Shown piece by piece: positions 28,707 through 43,500 of a stretch of 64,000 bases of DNA. The number at the start of each line of letters is the position of its first letter. Position 1 is the stretch's first letter. The notes beneath the pieces were generated by a model. It saw nothing but the letters and a program-made list of their open reading frames with translations. It was not told where the DNA came from and searched no databases. A program made the translations under genes and the position numbers. This DNA comes from Perkinsus olseni (taxonomy: Eukaryota; Perkinsozoa; Perkinsida), in contig JABANN010000059.1 of NCBI GenBank assembly GCA_013115125.1, positions 1-64,000 of the forward strand, given 5' to 3'.

Positions 28707-31557
28707 GTAGGTTCTCTAGTAGCTTAGATGGATGGTTAGCCGCGACCGCGTGGTGACTCGGTAGGAGCGAAAATTGAGAAGACTATTGTAGCATGATTAT
28801 TGTTTCGATTATTGGTCGCATGTTCATCTTTTACGAAAATCTTCACGATCCATAATGTTCCTGGTAAGCGGGTCTACGAGCGGCAGCCGCTCGGCGGCTT
28901 GACTACCGACATTAGTCCAGCGCCACAATTCGAAGTGAGCCTTCTCTGCATGATAATTCACTTGTCCAGCACAGGTGGGGGTGCGGCTGGCGTCGTCCTT
29001 AGACTGGGTGTGCCTATCAGGGCGCAGTTAAGGTTCCTTCCTCTGATCCGTGGCCGCTCAGAATCGCTATCCTGATAGCCTTATGCTATGGGCGTCCTCG
29101 GAGCGCTCGCTGAGACCAGTATGAGTCGCAAGGAAGGCACTGTGGTTTGGGAGCTATTCAAGCTGCCGGACGCGTGGGCGTGGAAATGGATGCGATGGGC
29201 TGTACGTTTACAGTCCAGGGAGCTCCGACGATCTGCGAGTGGACCGCAGGGTCCTCGCGAGATTTGCCGAGGGAGTTGATCAGATTAAACCTCCAGAGAC
29301 TCTTGAGTGCACCGATTACTTTTTACGGGAGCCGTACCGGTGCGTTATAGGCACTTTACAGCCTAGTATAGAGCAGTCATATAGCAATCAATTGGAAAGT
29401 GTTCTGCGGAGCGCGGTTTATCATCCCCGGAGCGCCTGAAACAGGGTTGAGGATCGGTGGCCGGGAAAGAGTGCGGAGTCTACGGAGAGGATGCCAGCGC
29501 CCTTCCTGAGGTTGCCGAACCCGCCGCGGTTCTAATGCCGAACTGACGCTGACCGATGCTGGTGCCTACGTTCCTGCCAATGCCGAATCTGCAGCCGCTG
29601 CCCGGGCTACTGCAGTTGATTCACATGCATTTTGCCGCAGCCGTTCCTTGGGGGAACTGATGCGGCGCCACCCTTCATAGGAAGGGAGACACACGATATC
29701 CCTGCCGCATGAGCATTGCTCGTTGAGCAACTGCCTGGTACACCAGTGCACCGGAAGAGAGCCTATGCTTGGAATTCCGGAGCACGTTTCGTTGGAAACC
29801 TCAAGGTGATTGATGAAAACAACCGGACCAGGGACGCATACCTGACAATGATTTATCAGACGGTTGAGACGTGATGAGCGGTATGAGCGAGCTATTCAGA
29901 TGCCAGTGGCTGCACGAGCCCAAGTGGTTGTCGAGGCCAAGTACGAAGAGGCGTGGGCGGCATACAGGAAGTTGAGCGACTGGGGTTGGCGATGCGTTTG
30001 GGTGCTTCGCGACGCACCACTTCGAGAGAGAATGAATGACTATTGATCGTCTGAAGGCTGAGCATGAGAATCTCAATCGAAACCTAGAGTGTTTCGAGAC
30101 ATAAGGATCCTAAAGAGATCCATGGCCGCTCGCTGTGCTATTGTATGCCCTGTCCCAACGACACGTCGTGTTGCTGCAAATCTCCCTGTTGACACTGTTC
30201 AGCACTGCTGAGTGTGTAAGTGGGTGCAAGTCTGTTGAGTGTTGAGTTTCAGCAATGCCTAACGGCGCGTCGTCGGGCCACAAAGCATTACTGTAAAACA
30301 GTTGTCCCCTCGTCGTCGTCAAGCTCACAGTGTTACATTACGTTTTTGGTCGAGGAAACTCGACTTCTAGGCTAAGCCTAGTATTATCGAAACAACCTAT
30401 GAACTACTGCCAAAACTTGGCTCGGTGGTGTCTCCCAATCAGCGAGCTACTGTTCCCGTGTTCTTATTCAGTTACTTACTCATGCCGCACGAACGGAGCT
30501 CATGTGGAGAAGATGCCCGCGAAGGGAGCGAATGAAGTGACTGCTGTTAAAGATCGCCATGCCACTGGAGCTGAAAACGTAGGCTTTGGCAAAATATCGC
30601 TTTGTAAATAGCGCGCGCCCGATTGATCACATGATGGTGCCTGTGGATCTCACATTGTGGCGAGTGCCTAGGTCTATCCTGGCGAGTTAATGTAACGTAT
30701 GCCTCAGGAATGCAAAGGTGATGTATGTGTAGTTTTTAGGATTCTCATCCGCGTGGGTATTTGTGCAAAGTGCTTGTTCCTCAGGCTGAGTCGTCTGCGC
30801 TCGTGGCCACGGTTCTGGAAGAGGATGAAGATGAAGGAGAGGAGCCTATGGAGCTCGACTAAGTTTCTTCCACCATTTTCGTCTTGGGTTGTGACAAATC
30901 GTGACTGATCCGCCACGAATTTATTTTTCGGCTTTTTCGAGTCTTGCCAGGCGAAGGGGTTGTGCATGATGCATAGCAGAAGGTTAGATCAACTGCTACA
31001 CCCGCCTGCCAAATCTTTGAAGGTTTCCGAGCGGGCAGTCGCTGGTCGAATGCCGAGCCCTGCGCGCCGATATTTACGAACGGTAATTTCCGTTCCCTGA
31101 AATTAATAGCCTCGTCATTGGTTCGTTAGGGTTGAAGGACAACGGTGCGAGCTCTCTAGGCAACCCTTCGTTTGCTACTCAGTTCAGCTCACGGTAACTG
31201 GAATTCTCGTTCAAGGATGTGCAGTTTTTTCCGAGTGTGGTGGCGTCTGACGGCACTAGGCACCGGCTGATGTCACCGCCCATGACGTCACTCCATCTGC
31301 ACGCATGCGCAGATAGGTTGTTCAATTTACTTCCTGTGCGTCGTTACGAATACCGCAGTAAATTCATTTCCGTAGAACGGGATCTCTCAATTTTTGAAAA
31401 GTGGCAGAGATCATTGATGTTGTGGTTTTCTGGTAATTTCCAAACCCGTCATTCGGTGAAGTCGCTTTTTTCGTGCGGTTGGCTCAACGCCCTCCTGCGC
31501 GGATTTTCAGTACATCTTCCAGTCGTAGTTTCGGTTTTGGGACTTCACTTTCGAACG
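28707..31557. other. 3' end of SAE1 and spacer
   Basis: No firm gene. Weak open pieces lie at 29088-29279 and 29864-30046 (residues include EEAWAAYRKLSDWGWRCVW), neither of recognised family nor clear splice context. A copy of GCGCGCGCCCGATTGATC lies at 30611-30628. Confidence 0.35.
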
Positions 31558-34500
31558 ATGGACGCTTGCGCCGGCCAGAAGCCCTTCGAGCAGATCGGAC
31601 CGGAGTGGGAGAAGATTCCGCCAAAGCAGGGACTGTAAGTCGGGCTGTGATATTTATCATGTTATTAAGAGTCGTGGCGAAGGCCGAGAGCTCGGGAAGT
31701 TTTTGGTGTGGTGTAACGAAAACGCTTACTGAGAATCTCGGCTCAGTTACGATCCCAGTCTCGAGAAGGATTCCTGCGGTGTTGGAGTTGTGATGGACGT
31801 CAAGGGTGTGCCTTGTCGGAAAATAATGGACGACGCGAGGGAGATGCTTTGCCGGATGAGCCATAGAGGAGGCCTCATGAGCGACCCGAGGGATGGTGAT
31901 GGCGCTGGAATTTTGATAGGTGGGGATCGTGCTTCGTACTGACCCTCGCAGCCGGCGCGCTTTATGCTGAGAGACGTAGCGGTTGTACCATGTACAGCAC
32001 GATGTACGGGGAAAGCTTTTTATCGGCTGACCCCCGCCGGGAATGACAGGTGTCAAGATCTACCGCAGAGTTGAGTGTGACGTTCTGCCCTTCGAAGAAA
32101 GAAAATTTTGTCAATTTTCGCGGAGCATCTTTGTCATTCTCGACCTAAGAATTTTTTGATCTGATATCGATCCTGGGTAAAATTTTTTTCGTTTAGGAAT
32201 ACCCGATTCCTACTACCGGCAGCTGTCTCATACGTTTCTGCCTGAAGGCGCCGTGTTGCCTTTAAACGGCGAGTACGGCGTTGGGAATGTCTTTCTACCA
32301 CAGGAGGAGAATAGACGACTCGATTGCACTGCGGTGAGTTGGATCTCGCGTTTGCTTTCGCTATTTCTCCGTGTCAGAGATTTGACCGCTTGGCTGGGCG
32401 CTTTGGCCTTCGTGTGCTAGGGTGGAGGTGGCCGTTGGAGGTGCGAAGTGGTATACTTGGACCGGCGTCGAGGGGCTCAGAGCCCTTCATAGCCCAGGTG
32501 AGACGGGGAGTCTGGAGGGGTTGGCTCGTAGACTGTGATTAGGTGTTTGTGGGCCGAGCGAATGGAGAGGAGAATTTGGAAGGAGGGAGCGAAACTGAGG
32601 GGCGAGTGGTGACAGAGGTGGGTTGTGCCTTCCTATCACGTGCTGGTCGATTGGGGATAAGCATGAGTTACTAGGAGTGAAGCTGAGGGTGATTATTGGC
32701 AAAATACCCTACCCGGGGATCGAACCCGGAATCTCCACCTTAGGAGGGTGGCGCCTTATCCATTGGGCCAGCAGGGCGATGGGAACGAGGCTTCAGAATA
32801 TATGTCATGCGTCTTGTTCAGGATGACGAGAGGTACCTATCGGCTGCGTCTCGTGGCGGAGGTGTGACTGCCATGAAACGGAGCAAGCTGAAACCGACTT
32901 CGAATAGAACAGGGAAGCGCTACGAAGGTAACTAAGCTCACTTCTTGAGACTTTGCGGACTGTGAAGTGCCACCCCGGCGGCTCGTAGAGCAGTTTCATG
33001 GGTCCTCAGGCGAAAGGAGGCGTCGTGCGAGAGGGTCGTTGAGCTTGGAGGTTTGCGAGAGGCTTCCGTTGGAATACCTCCTCTATCTGCTGAGGAAGGC
33101 TGCTGGGTCGAGAGAGAAGACCGAGATGTTCATCTGCTCACTGAGCTCGAAGACAGTGACATATAAAGGTGATGACAGCGGGCCCGTCGCGGTCTGGGAG
33201 CGCTAAATCTTCGAGTGATGGATTGAGGTTAAACTCGGTTACTATCGAAGGCGGATGCCCAGCTCGCAGGAGAGCGCCTGGCAAGGGCTCCGGGTCTCTA
33301 CATGCGGGATTTTTGCCGCGTGTACCCGGGTGAAAAGACGGTTTCAACGTCATTGGTTGGAAGACGTCAGCGGAGTAGAGGGGTTGATAATGATAATGCC
33401 CTGGTGTTGTGGTGTTGATGGTGATGAGGGCTTTCTCGTTGCCAAGCCACGATGCTTCGAACGAACTCGAGGCACTGTTTATTCTCGATCAACGCTCGTT
33501 GTCCTGCGAATGCGGTTTGAGCAGGTCAACTGACGTGCGCCCAGCTCTTCGAGTACTACAAGGATTTGAACGATCCCAGCCTTGCGACGCATCTCGCTAT
33601 GGTCCACTCGAGGTTCAGGTAGAACGGGTCTGGGACTGTGCTTGGACAAGGTTGATCAATGGCACAGGAACTCGACGTCTCTTTACTGGCCTTACCCCCA
33701 ATTTTTCCATGGGAAGAGGGTAGGCCTTGACCACGCTATTGAGATTCTCCATAACACGGTCATCGTGTCGCGGTAGCGGAGTGTCGTCCTTAGTGGCGTG
33801 TCATCGTAGTGTACCGGGGTCGGCTGTGGCAGTGCGGCGGAATTGAGCTGCCTACCCACGGCCCTCATGCTCATCTTGTCGTTCAGTACCAACACCTTCC
33901 CGTCTTGGTCGAGGAGTCAGCCTTTTCGAAGGCTGTGCCATAACGGTGAGATCAACACGTTGAGTGGCAACAAGCAGGCCTTGAGAAGTCGTGAGGGCGG
34001 CTTGACTAGCCTTTTGCAGGTGAGATTGATTTCGACCGATCTGGTCGTCTCTGTCGGGCGATCGAGCGGCAAAGTTATTCTGGTTTGGAAAATTAATCTC
34101 AACTCGATTCAATTTTCTGATCGTCGTCGTGGAAATTCTCGGGTTAATTTATTTGATGATCTACTCGTAGTACTTGGTTCCATGGGTAGGGAGTTTCGTG
34201 GCGCAGTGACGGAGTTCATCATAGTATCTTTTCAGCCGATCCTTCCAAGCGGGATGTCTGAAGCTCAGAAGAATGTCATTCGCAGAATTCTATCACCGGT
34301 TGACGAAGGTGAGTTGATATATTAATGATAAAATGCAGGGTGCTGAGACTGAACCCGAGACCCCTACGTAGCCGCCCGCTCACGCTGCCTCCCCGGTTCC
34401 CAGCATCAGGATTCTACTTATTGCGAGTGTTCACTAATTCTGAAATAAATTTCAGAATCGATTCTGAGTTGCGGAATTGGTTTATTGAGGGATGACTGAG

Positions 34501-37500
34501 CGATGAATTTCGTGGCGCGCGGATTTCAGGCATCGGCTCGGACTCGGCTACGGTGGACAACCTGTTCGAGCAGCTGAGTATCATCTGTGGTTGGCCAGTG
34601 CCCATGGCGATGATGCTGCTGGTGAGAGAGGCCTGGCGGGGCAACCCTACGATGAACGAGGAGCAGAAGGCGATGTACAGGTAGGAGACTCCTTCTGATG
34701 CGTCATTCAAAATGTGGATAGAATCGTCACTACGACTGCGTCACGCGCCACGAAAATACCAGCAGGAGCGCATCATGTTTGGTGTCAACCAGTATCATCC
34801 TTCCCGGCCGCACTCGACCGAGGTTGATAGCGACTTTGCAAACGCCACCGTAGTAGAATTGCCGAGGTTGCGTCAGATCTTGTTGAGCTTCTCTTGTTTT
34901 GATGTTCCTTTCTTCCGGACGGGTATGTTGCTTATTACTCGTAACCCAACTTTTTACTATTTTTCAATCAGAAGATTCAATTCTGAATCCCAGTCCCTTT
35001 CAACGAGGGTTGATTATTTTTCCAGGTATCTGTCCTGTTTGAGCGAGCCTTGGGACGGCCCGGCCATGCTGGCCTTCACCGACGGCGATGTTCTTGGCGC
35101 CACACTTGACAGGAACGGCCTCAGACCTAGCAGGTGGGAAAACTCTCAGCTAGCTGAATGACGTCCCTCGCGAACTCCAACGTCTCTCGTGCAAATGGCC
35201 GCCCTTCTGTTGCTTACGAACGTTATTATAAAAACTTGTCATATCTTATCATTATCATCGTCTTTCAACCATATTCATATTCATAAACCTGTACGGATTC
35301 CGATGATTGTAATAAAGGGCTCATATTTGCACGCATGCCCAAGACGATCGGCACGTAGTGAGCCACAGTCCACGGAAAATCTGAATACGTGAGGGACGGC
35401 GATGTAGCGCAACGGCCACTACCGTCATTGCTGGGTAACGCGACTTGATGGTACGGCCGAAGATTGTTTCTTTCCTGTATTCGGAGCTGTTACTTCGCCT
35501 GCGTTGAAGCCCTCAACTATCGTGTTCCCCAATCTCTCCGATAGTGATGATCAGGTTCATGATAACCAAGGACGGCCTCTTCGTTCTCTCGTCCGAAGTC
35601 GGAGTAGTTGATGTCGATTCATCGGAAGTCGTGCAGAAGGGCCGTCTTGGCCCGGGCAGGATGATACTGGTTGATACCAAACAGGGTGAGTTCTTGGTGG
35701 TAATTTCGTGGCGCGTGACGCTTAACGCTGTGCCGAAGAATGCGAAATGATCGAGTGGAAAACCTGATTCTAAATTGGCATGCCCTTAATTCATCTGAAA
35801 AAATCAAATTGATGAAAATGTTCCCATTTCTTGTAGCGCTTACCATCATGTCTTTGAGTGAGTGAGCTGTATCTCCGAGCTCGGCAGCTCGCCCACCCTG
35901 CGTGGTGCAGGCCGTGCACTTTCAATGAGCAGAACTGAAAACTTTTTGTTGTTATCGTTATATATGTTAGTAAGGAGTTAGTAAGAGTTAGTATGATACC
36001 CGCGACATGTAGTGGGAAGGTTCTCACTTCAGCCCGCGTGAATTGGCTGAGCATCCCGTCTTCGGTCAGGTCGAGTCGTCTTGGACTCCGAGATCAAAGA
36101 TTCCCTCAGCGGCATCGCACCCTACAAACAGTTTCTCGAGCAGGCTGTTTTCATAGACGCCCAGTCCACCAAGAAAGTGACTGTTGATGATGATTTGTTT
36201 GGCACTCCCAGAGGGAGGACTAAGAAGGTGCGTCTCCCATGAGCGAGCGGTTGGGTCGAATCGAGTGCGCTAGAATCTCATAGTGGAGGAATCTTCTTTT
36301 TTGTTGAATCGACTCACGGGAAATGCCAGCGTGATCGGAAGATTGAGAAGTCATTTCATGCGTCGGGCAGTGCCCGGTGAGCTCAAAGGTCGCGGCCGCG
36401 CTTCATGTTCGAATACACTGTGGTGTCTCCTGGGAGCCTCTGTCCCTCGTCAGAGGAGATGGCGCAACGAGCGAATCGAGTTCGGACGATTCTTGTTTTA
36501 TTCGTTTAGGGCATACCGATCACGTTGGACATCCTAGACGTACCGGAGACGGCTGTGACGGAGCAGTTGGTCATGCACGGCTACTTCGCGGAGATGCTGG
36601 ATATGATCCTGAGCCCGATGGCTAGGGTTGGCCAGGAGCCACTGGGTGAGTTCTGCTCGCTCTTCATAGCGCTACTTCTCCTCGCGATCAGTGTGCCGAG
36701 AAATATCTGCCTGACAGCTGTGCGTTTTTCGGTCTTCGGTTGGTTCGCTTCATACTGCTACTTGCGCTCGTGATGGGTATGTGTACCGGTGGAATTTCCA
36801 TCCCATTTTACAGATAGGCGAGCCGTTGCTTCAAGCAGCTTCGTAGTGGTGATTGCGGTTCTGACTAATACTTGGCGGCCTTTTGAAGTGTGCATTCTCG
36901 ATCGTATAGTGCAGCAGCACCCACTTTCGAAGCGGGTCCATCATCGTTCTACTCCCATGCTATAAGACTTCATCCTTGAGCTAACTTGTCTGCGACTGGC
37001 TGACACTACGATGTCACTGCTGTACGGTTAAGGCATTACACCGTTGCGGTGACAACCCAGCAACAACCATGTTTTTGAGAGTCGTTCAATAAACCTGTTC
37101 TGAAAATCAGAATCGGGTCTGGAACTGCATTTTACGTGTTAAAGTTAACGGGGGGATCGTCCATTTATTATATCAGTGAACTCATATGAGCATGATATTC
37201 AACCTTGTAATCACCTCGATTCTAGTACTATCACGCAGCATTTGGTAAATATTTGGTAAGCTCTTAAGCACAATATTTGATGAATATTGTGGTTGGTAGA
37301 GCGATGCCATCATATCAGGTTCCATGGGCCACGACGCTCCCCTTGCCTGCCTTTCTCGACTGCCGTTGTCTTCCTTCTACTACATGCAGCAGCTCTTCGC
37401 CGAGGCGACCAACCCCGCTATTGACCCACTCCGGGAGGCCATCGTGATGAGTCTCGAGTGCCCTATAGGGCCGCAGCTGATGAGTTGCGATGAAGGCTGC

Positions 37501-40500
37501 AGCGCGGCCGAATTCGGCAGGCCGCATGCGCTCACGTGTGGCTCGAATCCGGCGAGGAGGGTGGTTCTGGATGAGCCGATATTGTGTCCGTGGCGGTATC
37601 AGCAGCTGCTGGACTTGGATAGCGAAAGGGATGGTACGACGTTTCCCTTCAGCGTGGTAGACACTACTTACAGGATTGAAGCTGCAAGGGATCTTAGGCG
37701 GAGCGGAGGTGGGTTCGGGAAAATTTCATAACGGGTCGTGGATCATTGGGGATAGGCATATGGAAAAGTTGCCGCATCCCGGTATCGAACCCGCGACCTC
37801 CGTCCTTCCTTCTCAGCTCTGCGAGACTTCTCCGGCGCCTGCGCTCTGGAGTCGAGAATACATGATATTTGTGAGGAGGCTGAGGCGGCTGTTCATGATG
37901 GCGCGGGGATTCTGATCCTCTGCGATCGGCGGGCAGGTGAGATTTTTTCGGCTCCGAAGTGTCTTCTGGCAAGCACGGCCTCGAGTGATCGCGACGATGC
38001 TAACTTCGTAATTACTTATACCGATATTTTCATAGAGCCTCCAAGAATTTGCAGATTGGCGAACTATCAACTCACAGACACGCGAGTCCCTTGAATGCAG
38101 GTGACGCATCTCAGGTCCCAGCAGAGTCCCGGTTGACGCCCTCCTCGCAGTGGGAGCGGTTCATCATCATCTCATCAAGTGTCGTTTGAGAAGCCAGACG
38201 GCTATTATTGCTGAGGTAAGCCTCAGTCTCGAACGAAAGTGAATAGGTCCGGATTAGAGTATTGATTTTTTCGGTCAGCCCATTGACTTGTTCGCTCTCT
38301 AGTGAGATTCGCGAAAGTCGTTTGTATGAGAGATCTAATCTCGGCTATCGTTCGGAATTTCGCATGCATTTACGTCCAATAATGAATTCAATTTACGCAA
38401 TTTACGAAATGTCATGGTTCGAATAAGCGAATCATCTTTGAGCTTCAGGTTGGTTCGGTGTCGTCGATACACCAAATGTGTTGTCTGCTTGCGTTTGGCG
38501 CCGACGCTATTTACCCATACTTAGCCTACGCTGCACTGACTCGGTAGGTCGAGTCGTGTTCGCGGGGGAATCACTCTAAAGGCGGTTACATGCCTTCGTG
38601 ATTCGCTCGGCCTGTCGTGTCGCGGATGAGGATGGTTGTAGAGTACGGCCGACGAGCACTGGTGCGGGGAAGGACTCGACTCTGTCGGAGCTGAGCTTGA
38701 ATAAAATGGTGAAGAACTACAGGGCAGCCACACATGCTGGCATACTTAAGGCGAGTGCTAAAGCGATGGGCTATAGTGTTGATGGGGGCAGTTGTGAAAA
38801 CTACCCTACCCGAGGATCGAACCCGGAATCTTCACCTTAGGAGGGTGGCGCCTTATCCATTGGGCCAGCAGGGCGCGTGCCATGTTTCGCCTCGCAGTTG
38901 GCACACCCACTCCGCACTCTTGATAGGATGCGATAACAGTGCACTCCCTTTCTAGGTTATGTCGAAGATGGGCATCTCATGCCTGTCCAGCTACAAAGGA
39001 GCTCAGCTCTTCCAGTGTATCGGCCTGGCCGCTGACGTCAAGAATCTCTGCTTCGACGCCTGTATGTCGTCTCTCGGAGGAGTAGGCTTCCGAGCTCTAC
39101 AGGAAGACGCCTTGAGGCTGCACACCAATGTGAGCTTTCACTTTTCTCGTTAGCCTAAGGTTCTGAGATGAATTAACGAGGTTTGCTGATGGGCATTGAA
39201 ATTCGAGAGAATTTGGGCGACCGGAATCGGGTCGGTCGGCACTGCTTAGGAAGTATCTTGACGGTGTTTGCGTCTGCACTCCGATTCGCCGAGATGTTCA
39301 CATGTGTTCGCCGAACGTAATCGTCACTCGCCACGTAATTAGGCGTATCCTTCCCGACCGCTGCCTCCACTGGTCGATGCTGAGACGAGTCGCCACGTTC
39401 TTCCGGAGATGGGGATGTATCACTTCCGCTCCGTCGGCAACTCTTCGGAGCTTCACATGAACGCCCCTGACGTTATAGCGAAGATTCGGGTGGGTCGGTT
39501 AGGAAAAAATTGCAGAAAACTGATGAGTGCGGGATTTGAACCTGCGTCCGACTGTAGGAGTCGGCGCGCAAGGACTCGCCAGTGGCATATAAGGAGTATG
39601 AGGAGTGGGAAAACGCCCTGGTCGACGAGTGTGAGCTTCGAGGCCTTTTGGAGATCTGCTACGACAAGTGCACCCCGATCCCTGTGGAATCTGTCGAAAC
39701 TGAGTCGGAGATTGTTAAACGATTTTGCACGGGTGAGCTGTCACGGGGTGACCGGTGAGAACGGTAGGGGACTTGAGAATGCTTGAGTGTGGCTGAGAGA
39801 CTCTGAGATACAGTCGCTGCGAAAAGGGGAAATTGTGGTACTGAGCCGGACTAACGCAATCGGAGCGGCTACAGGTGCCGTCTCATTTGGAGCCATCTCG
39901 GCACCAACGCATGAAACATTGGCTGCGGCGATGAACTCCCTTGGTGGGAGATCGAATACGGGAGAGGGAGGAGAGGATGAAGCCAGGTACTCTCCCGTCA
40001 CGCGCCACGAAATTACTATCTTACAAGTTTGATTGTTCCGCATTTCAGATTTGGCGGAGAGAATGAGACGCGCTCCCGCATCAAGCAAGTGGCATCTGGG
40101 CGCTTCGGCGTTACTGCGGCATACTTAGCCGACGCTGATGAAATCCAGATCAAACTTGCTCAGGTCAGTGGCTCCCCGTACCTGAGGAGTGTTCGAGGCG
40201 CATGCTCCGCTTCACGTGGTCTCATAATGTCGTCATTGTGTGTGTTCGAGCTTCCTTCACTTTTTCAGGGAGCTAAACCAGGGGAAGGCGGTGAGCTGCC
40301 GGGGTATAAAGTCGTTGGTGCCATCGCGGAGATTCGCAAGTCGACTCCGGGAGTTGGATTGATATCCCCTCCGCCCCACCACGATATGTACAGCATTGAG
40401 GATGTTGCTCAGTTGATATCGGATTTGAAACATGTGGGGCTAGGGGGTGATTGCTTCAGGGCTCAGCGCTGGTCCAGCGCCGCTGGAACCAACAAAACGA

Positions 40501-43500
40501 ATGGAGTCGATTCTCCAAAATTACCCTACCCGGGGATCGAACCCGGAATCTCCACCTTAGGAGGGTGGCGCCTTATCCATTGGGCCAGCAGGGCGTGTAT
40601 TCTGATGAATTACCCGTGGCCTGCCTGACAAGCTTTCTCTGTAGATCATCGTTGATTTGCTCAGACCAACCCAACTGCCAGGATATCGCTCAAGTTAGTG
40701 TCCAAGATCGGAGTAGGCATTATCGCCGCCGGCTTGGTCAAGGGCGGTGCCGGACATGTCGTTATTTCGGGCAACAATGGCGGGACTGGTGCAGCGAAGT
40801 GGACCAGTATCAAGCACGCTGGGGGGCCATGGGAGCTGGGCTTGGCCGAGTCCCATCAGGTGCTGTTGAGTTCTCTGCACGCCTTCTTCTATGCAGCCGA
40901 ACTCAGGTCCTGGTTTTGAATGGCCTCCGTGACCGAGTGGTTCTGCAAGCTGATGGTCAGATCAGAACGGCTCGTGATGTGGTGTATGCGGGACTTCTGG
41001 GGAGCGACGAAATCGCCATGACTACTGTATTGAGGGGTCACGCATCATCGTCTGTGGCTTTTCGAGCGGGCGCTGGCGTTCGGTGAGAACGTGAAGATTC
41101 GGCCCATTCGGCTCAAGCTCAGCCCGGATGGAGTACTCCCCACGTTCAGGTGCCGATGATAACTCTGGGTTGCGTGATGATGCGGAAATGTCACCTTAAT
41201 ACCTGCCCTGTGGGCATTGCCACCCAAGATCCCGAGTTGGTGAAGAAGTTCGCTGGCCAGCCCGAGCATCTGGTGAACTTCCTCTGGCTGATGGCCGGAG
41301 AGGTTAGGCAGATCATGGCCAGGCTTGGCATAAAGCGATTCCAGGTAGTACTGGGAGATCCTTCGCGTGCTAGAATTGTACGTTCGGAAGATTGGAAGAC
41401 AAGGCCAATGAAATGATATGAGCTGGATCTGTGAAAAATTGTAGGATTTGCAATTTTGTGTTGAAAACTGATGAATCGTGTAGCTTCGTGTCATAAGAGA
41501 GGCTATCGATAAGAGAGGCTCTCTTATCGGCAATGTTAGTCCACCATTACTACCATCCGGTCCAGCCTTATCACTTGGGTTGACCAAATGGCGTTGAGCC
41601 GCTGAGCTTATTAATGCCTCGGCTGGTTACTTCACGTGACCCCGTTATGGCGGCTTCGTAGTCGGTTGTCGATCACCGGATGAAGATGGCTCTTCAGGAC
41701 TTGATTGGTCGAACCGATCTACTTCGCATGAAGTCTGCTGTGCGTGAGAATAGAAAAACAGCTGAGATCGATTTGTCGGACATGTTGAAGCCCACCTGGG
41801 ATGCATGGAGGAGAGGAGACACGCAGCTGGGAAGGTGGGCCTTCTGGTGAGAGGTTGGATCTAGGACCCGATGGATTGGTTTTTCAGAAGGCAGCTCGAG
41901 GATGCATCTGTTACTGAGTCGACGGTTGCTGGTTCACCAGAGTCGCGAGCTTCGCTGGCTGAGGATCTTGATGAGCGTATTCTTGCTCGAGCGAGGGGCA
42001 TGATTGAGGGAGACGACCGGGACCTTACAGTGGCGGTACGGAGCTTACTTGGTCGCGGGTCACCAGTGGTGACTCACCACTCGCATGGTCTGTTCCGTGA
42101 ATGTTGTCGAAACTTCCAAACGCGAGCACGACGTTGGCGAGCAGAGTGATGTGCTCTAGTACTTTATGTTGATTTCTGCCTTTCAGTCTTCGGCCATGCC
42201 TTATAGTCCCTCGCGCCTTCATTCTTCTAGTTCAGATAAAGGACCCAATCCTCATCAACAACAGTGATCGCACCGTCGGCGCTCGTCTTTCCTATGAGAT
42301 CGCCAAACAGCGAGGATCAGCTGGACTCCCTGAGGGTGAGTCAGCTCCATCGTTTAACTCTGGGCGGCGATGCTCCCGGTGCCAACAGTCTATCTAACTT
42401 AACGGCCAAACTGAATCACCGTTGTGGATCGCTGCGACGAATCGTTTATCCCGTTATAATCCATCTATTTTCTGCTAAACTTTGCGATTGGCGGGTTGTT
42501 CGTAAGCGGCCATCCTGGACCTTGAAAGGCACCTCCCGAATACGAGGGTTGGTAAGGCCGCCTGGATGATTAGAAAGGTAGACCAGGAGTTCGTGGGCCC
42601 GTGTTCGCGCGAGGCTGACGGCTGTCTACGAAGTTACACGCTGATCTACGGCGCACTGGCAATTTCGCGGTGCGCCAGACAGCGTGTCCGAGTGGTTAAG
42701 GAGGTGGACTTGAAATCCACTGGGCTCTGCCCGCGCAGGCTCGAATCCTGCCGCTGTCGTTATTGAATTGACTATGAAGTTGTAAGATGATCCCCCTTCG
42801 AATTGGCCAGTTACTGGCATTCGAAATAGCGTGTCTGAGGGGTCAAGGAGGTGGACCCGAAACCCACTGGGCTCTGCCCGCGCAAGATGGAATCCCGTCG
42901 CTGTCGTTGAAGAAATGGGCCTGTCAACGAAGTTTGCCGCTGTGTGACTCGTGAAGTCTGTAGAAGTAGTCGTACTGGGACTAGAGCGATGTTAAAGCAG
43001 CTTGCCGCGTAGACATGGAAGCACGACTCGTGATATCAAGCAGGGACTTCGACCTTCGAACATGGTTTCGTGTGCTGCAATTCGGTATCCCAGGAAATTA
43101 GATGACTGTTCGTTAATTGTTGTTGGGAATTATATTTGACACTAACCTGCACGGTACTCCCTGAACATTCACGCTGAGCGGTTGCTTAACAGTTCAGTGA
43201 GCTGAGTTAACACGTGAGTTGCAGCGTGACGCTGCACAATTACACGTGCATGCGGTGCGCACTTTGCACCAGTATATGCATGCACCAATTGCCTGACTAG
43301 CGCTAATGACAATCTACGGCCAGTGCGTAGCATGTCTCTCTTCTCCTACAGGATCATTGCTCGTCCTATTCTCTGGGAGTGCTGGACAGTCGTTCGGTTC
43401 GTGGCTGATGAAGGGAGTATCTTTTTCACTAGAAGGAGAGGCGAACGATTATGTTGGAAAGGGTCTTTGTGGAGGAGATGTTGATATAGTAAGGATTAGT

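Noticed and set aside
39512-39610. Permuted or exon-overlapping tRNA around 39540
   Set aside because: Only three contiguous acceptor pairs could be formed with exon sequence; better read as a 3'-half relic.
41101-41125. CCCATTCGGCTCAAG, similar to a perkinsid/dinoflagellate spliced-leader end
   Set aside because: Internal to the GLT1 gene, not at a transcript start; the match is too short.
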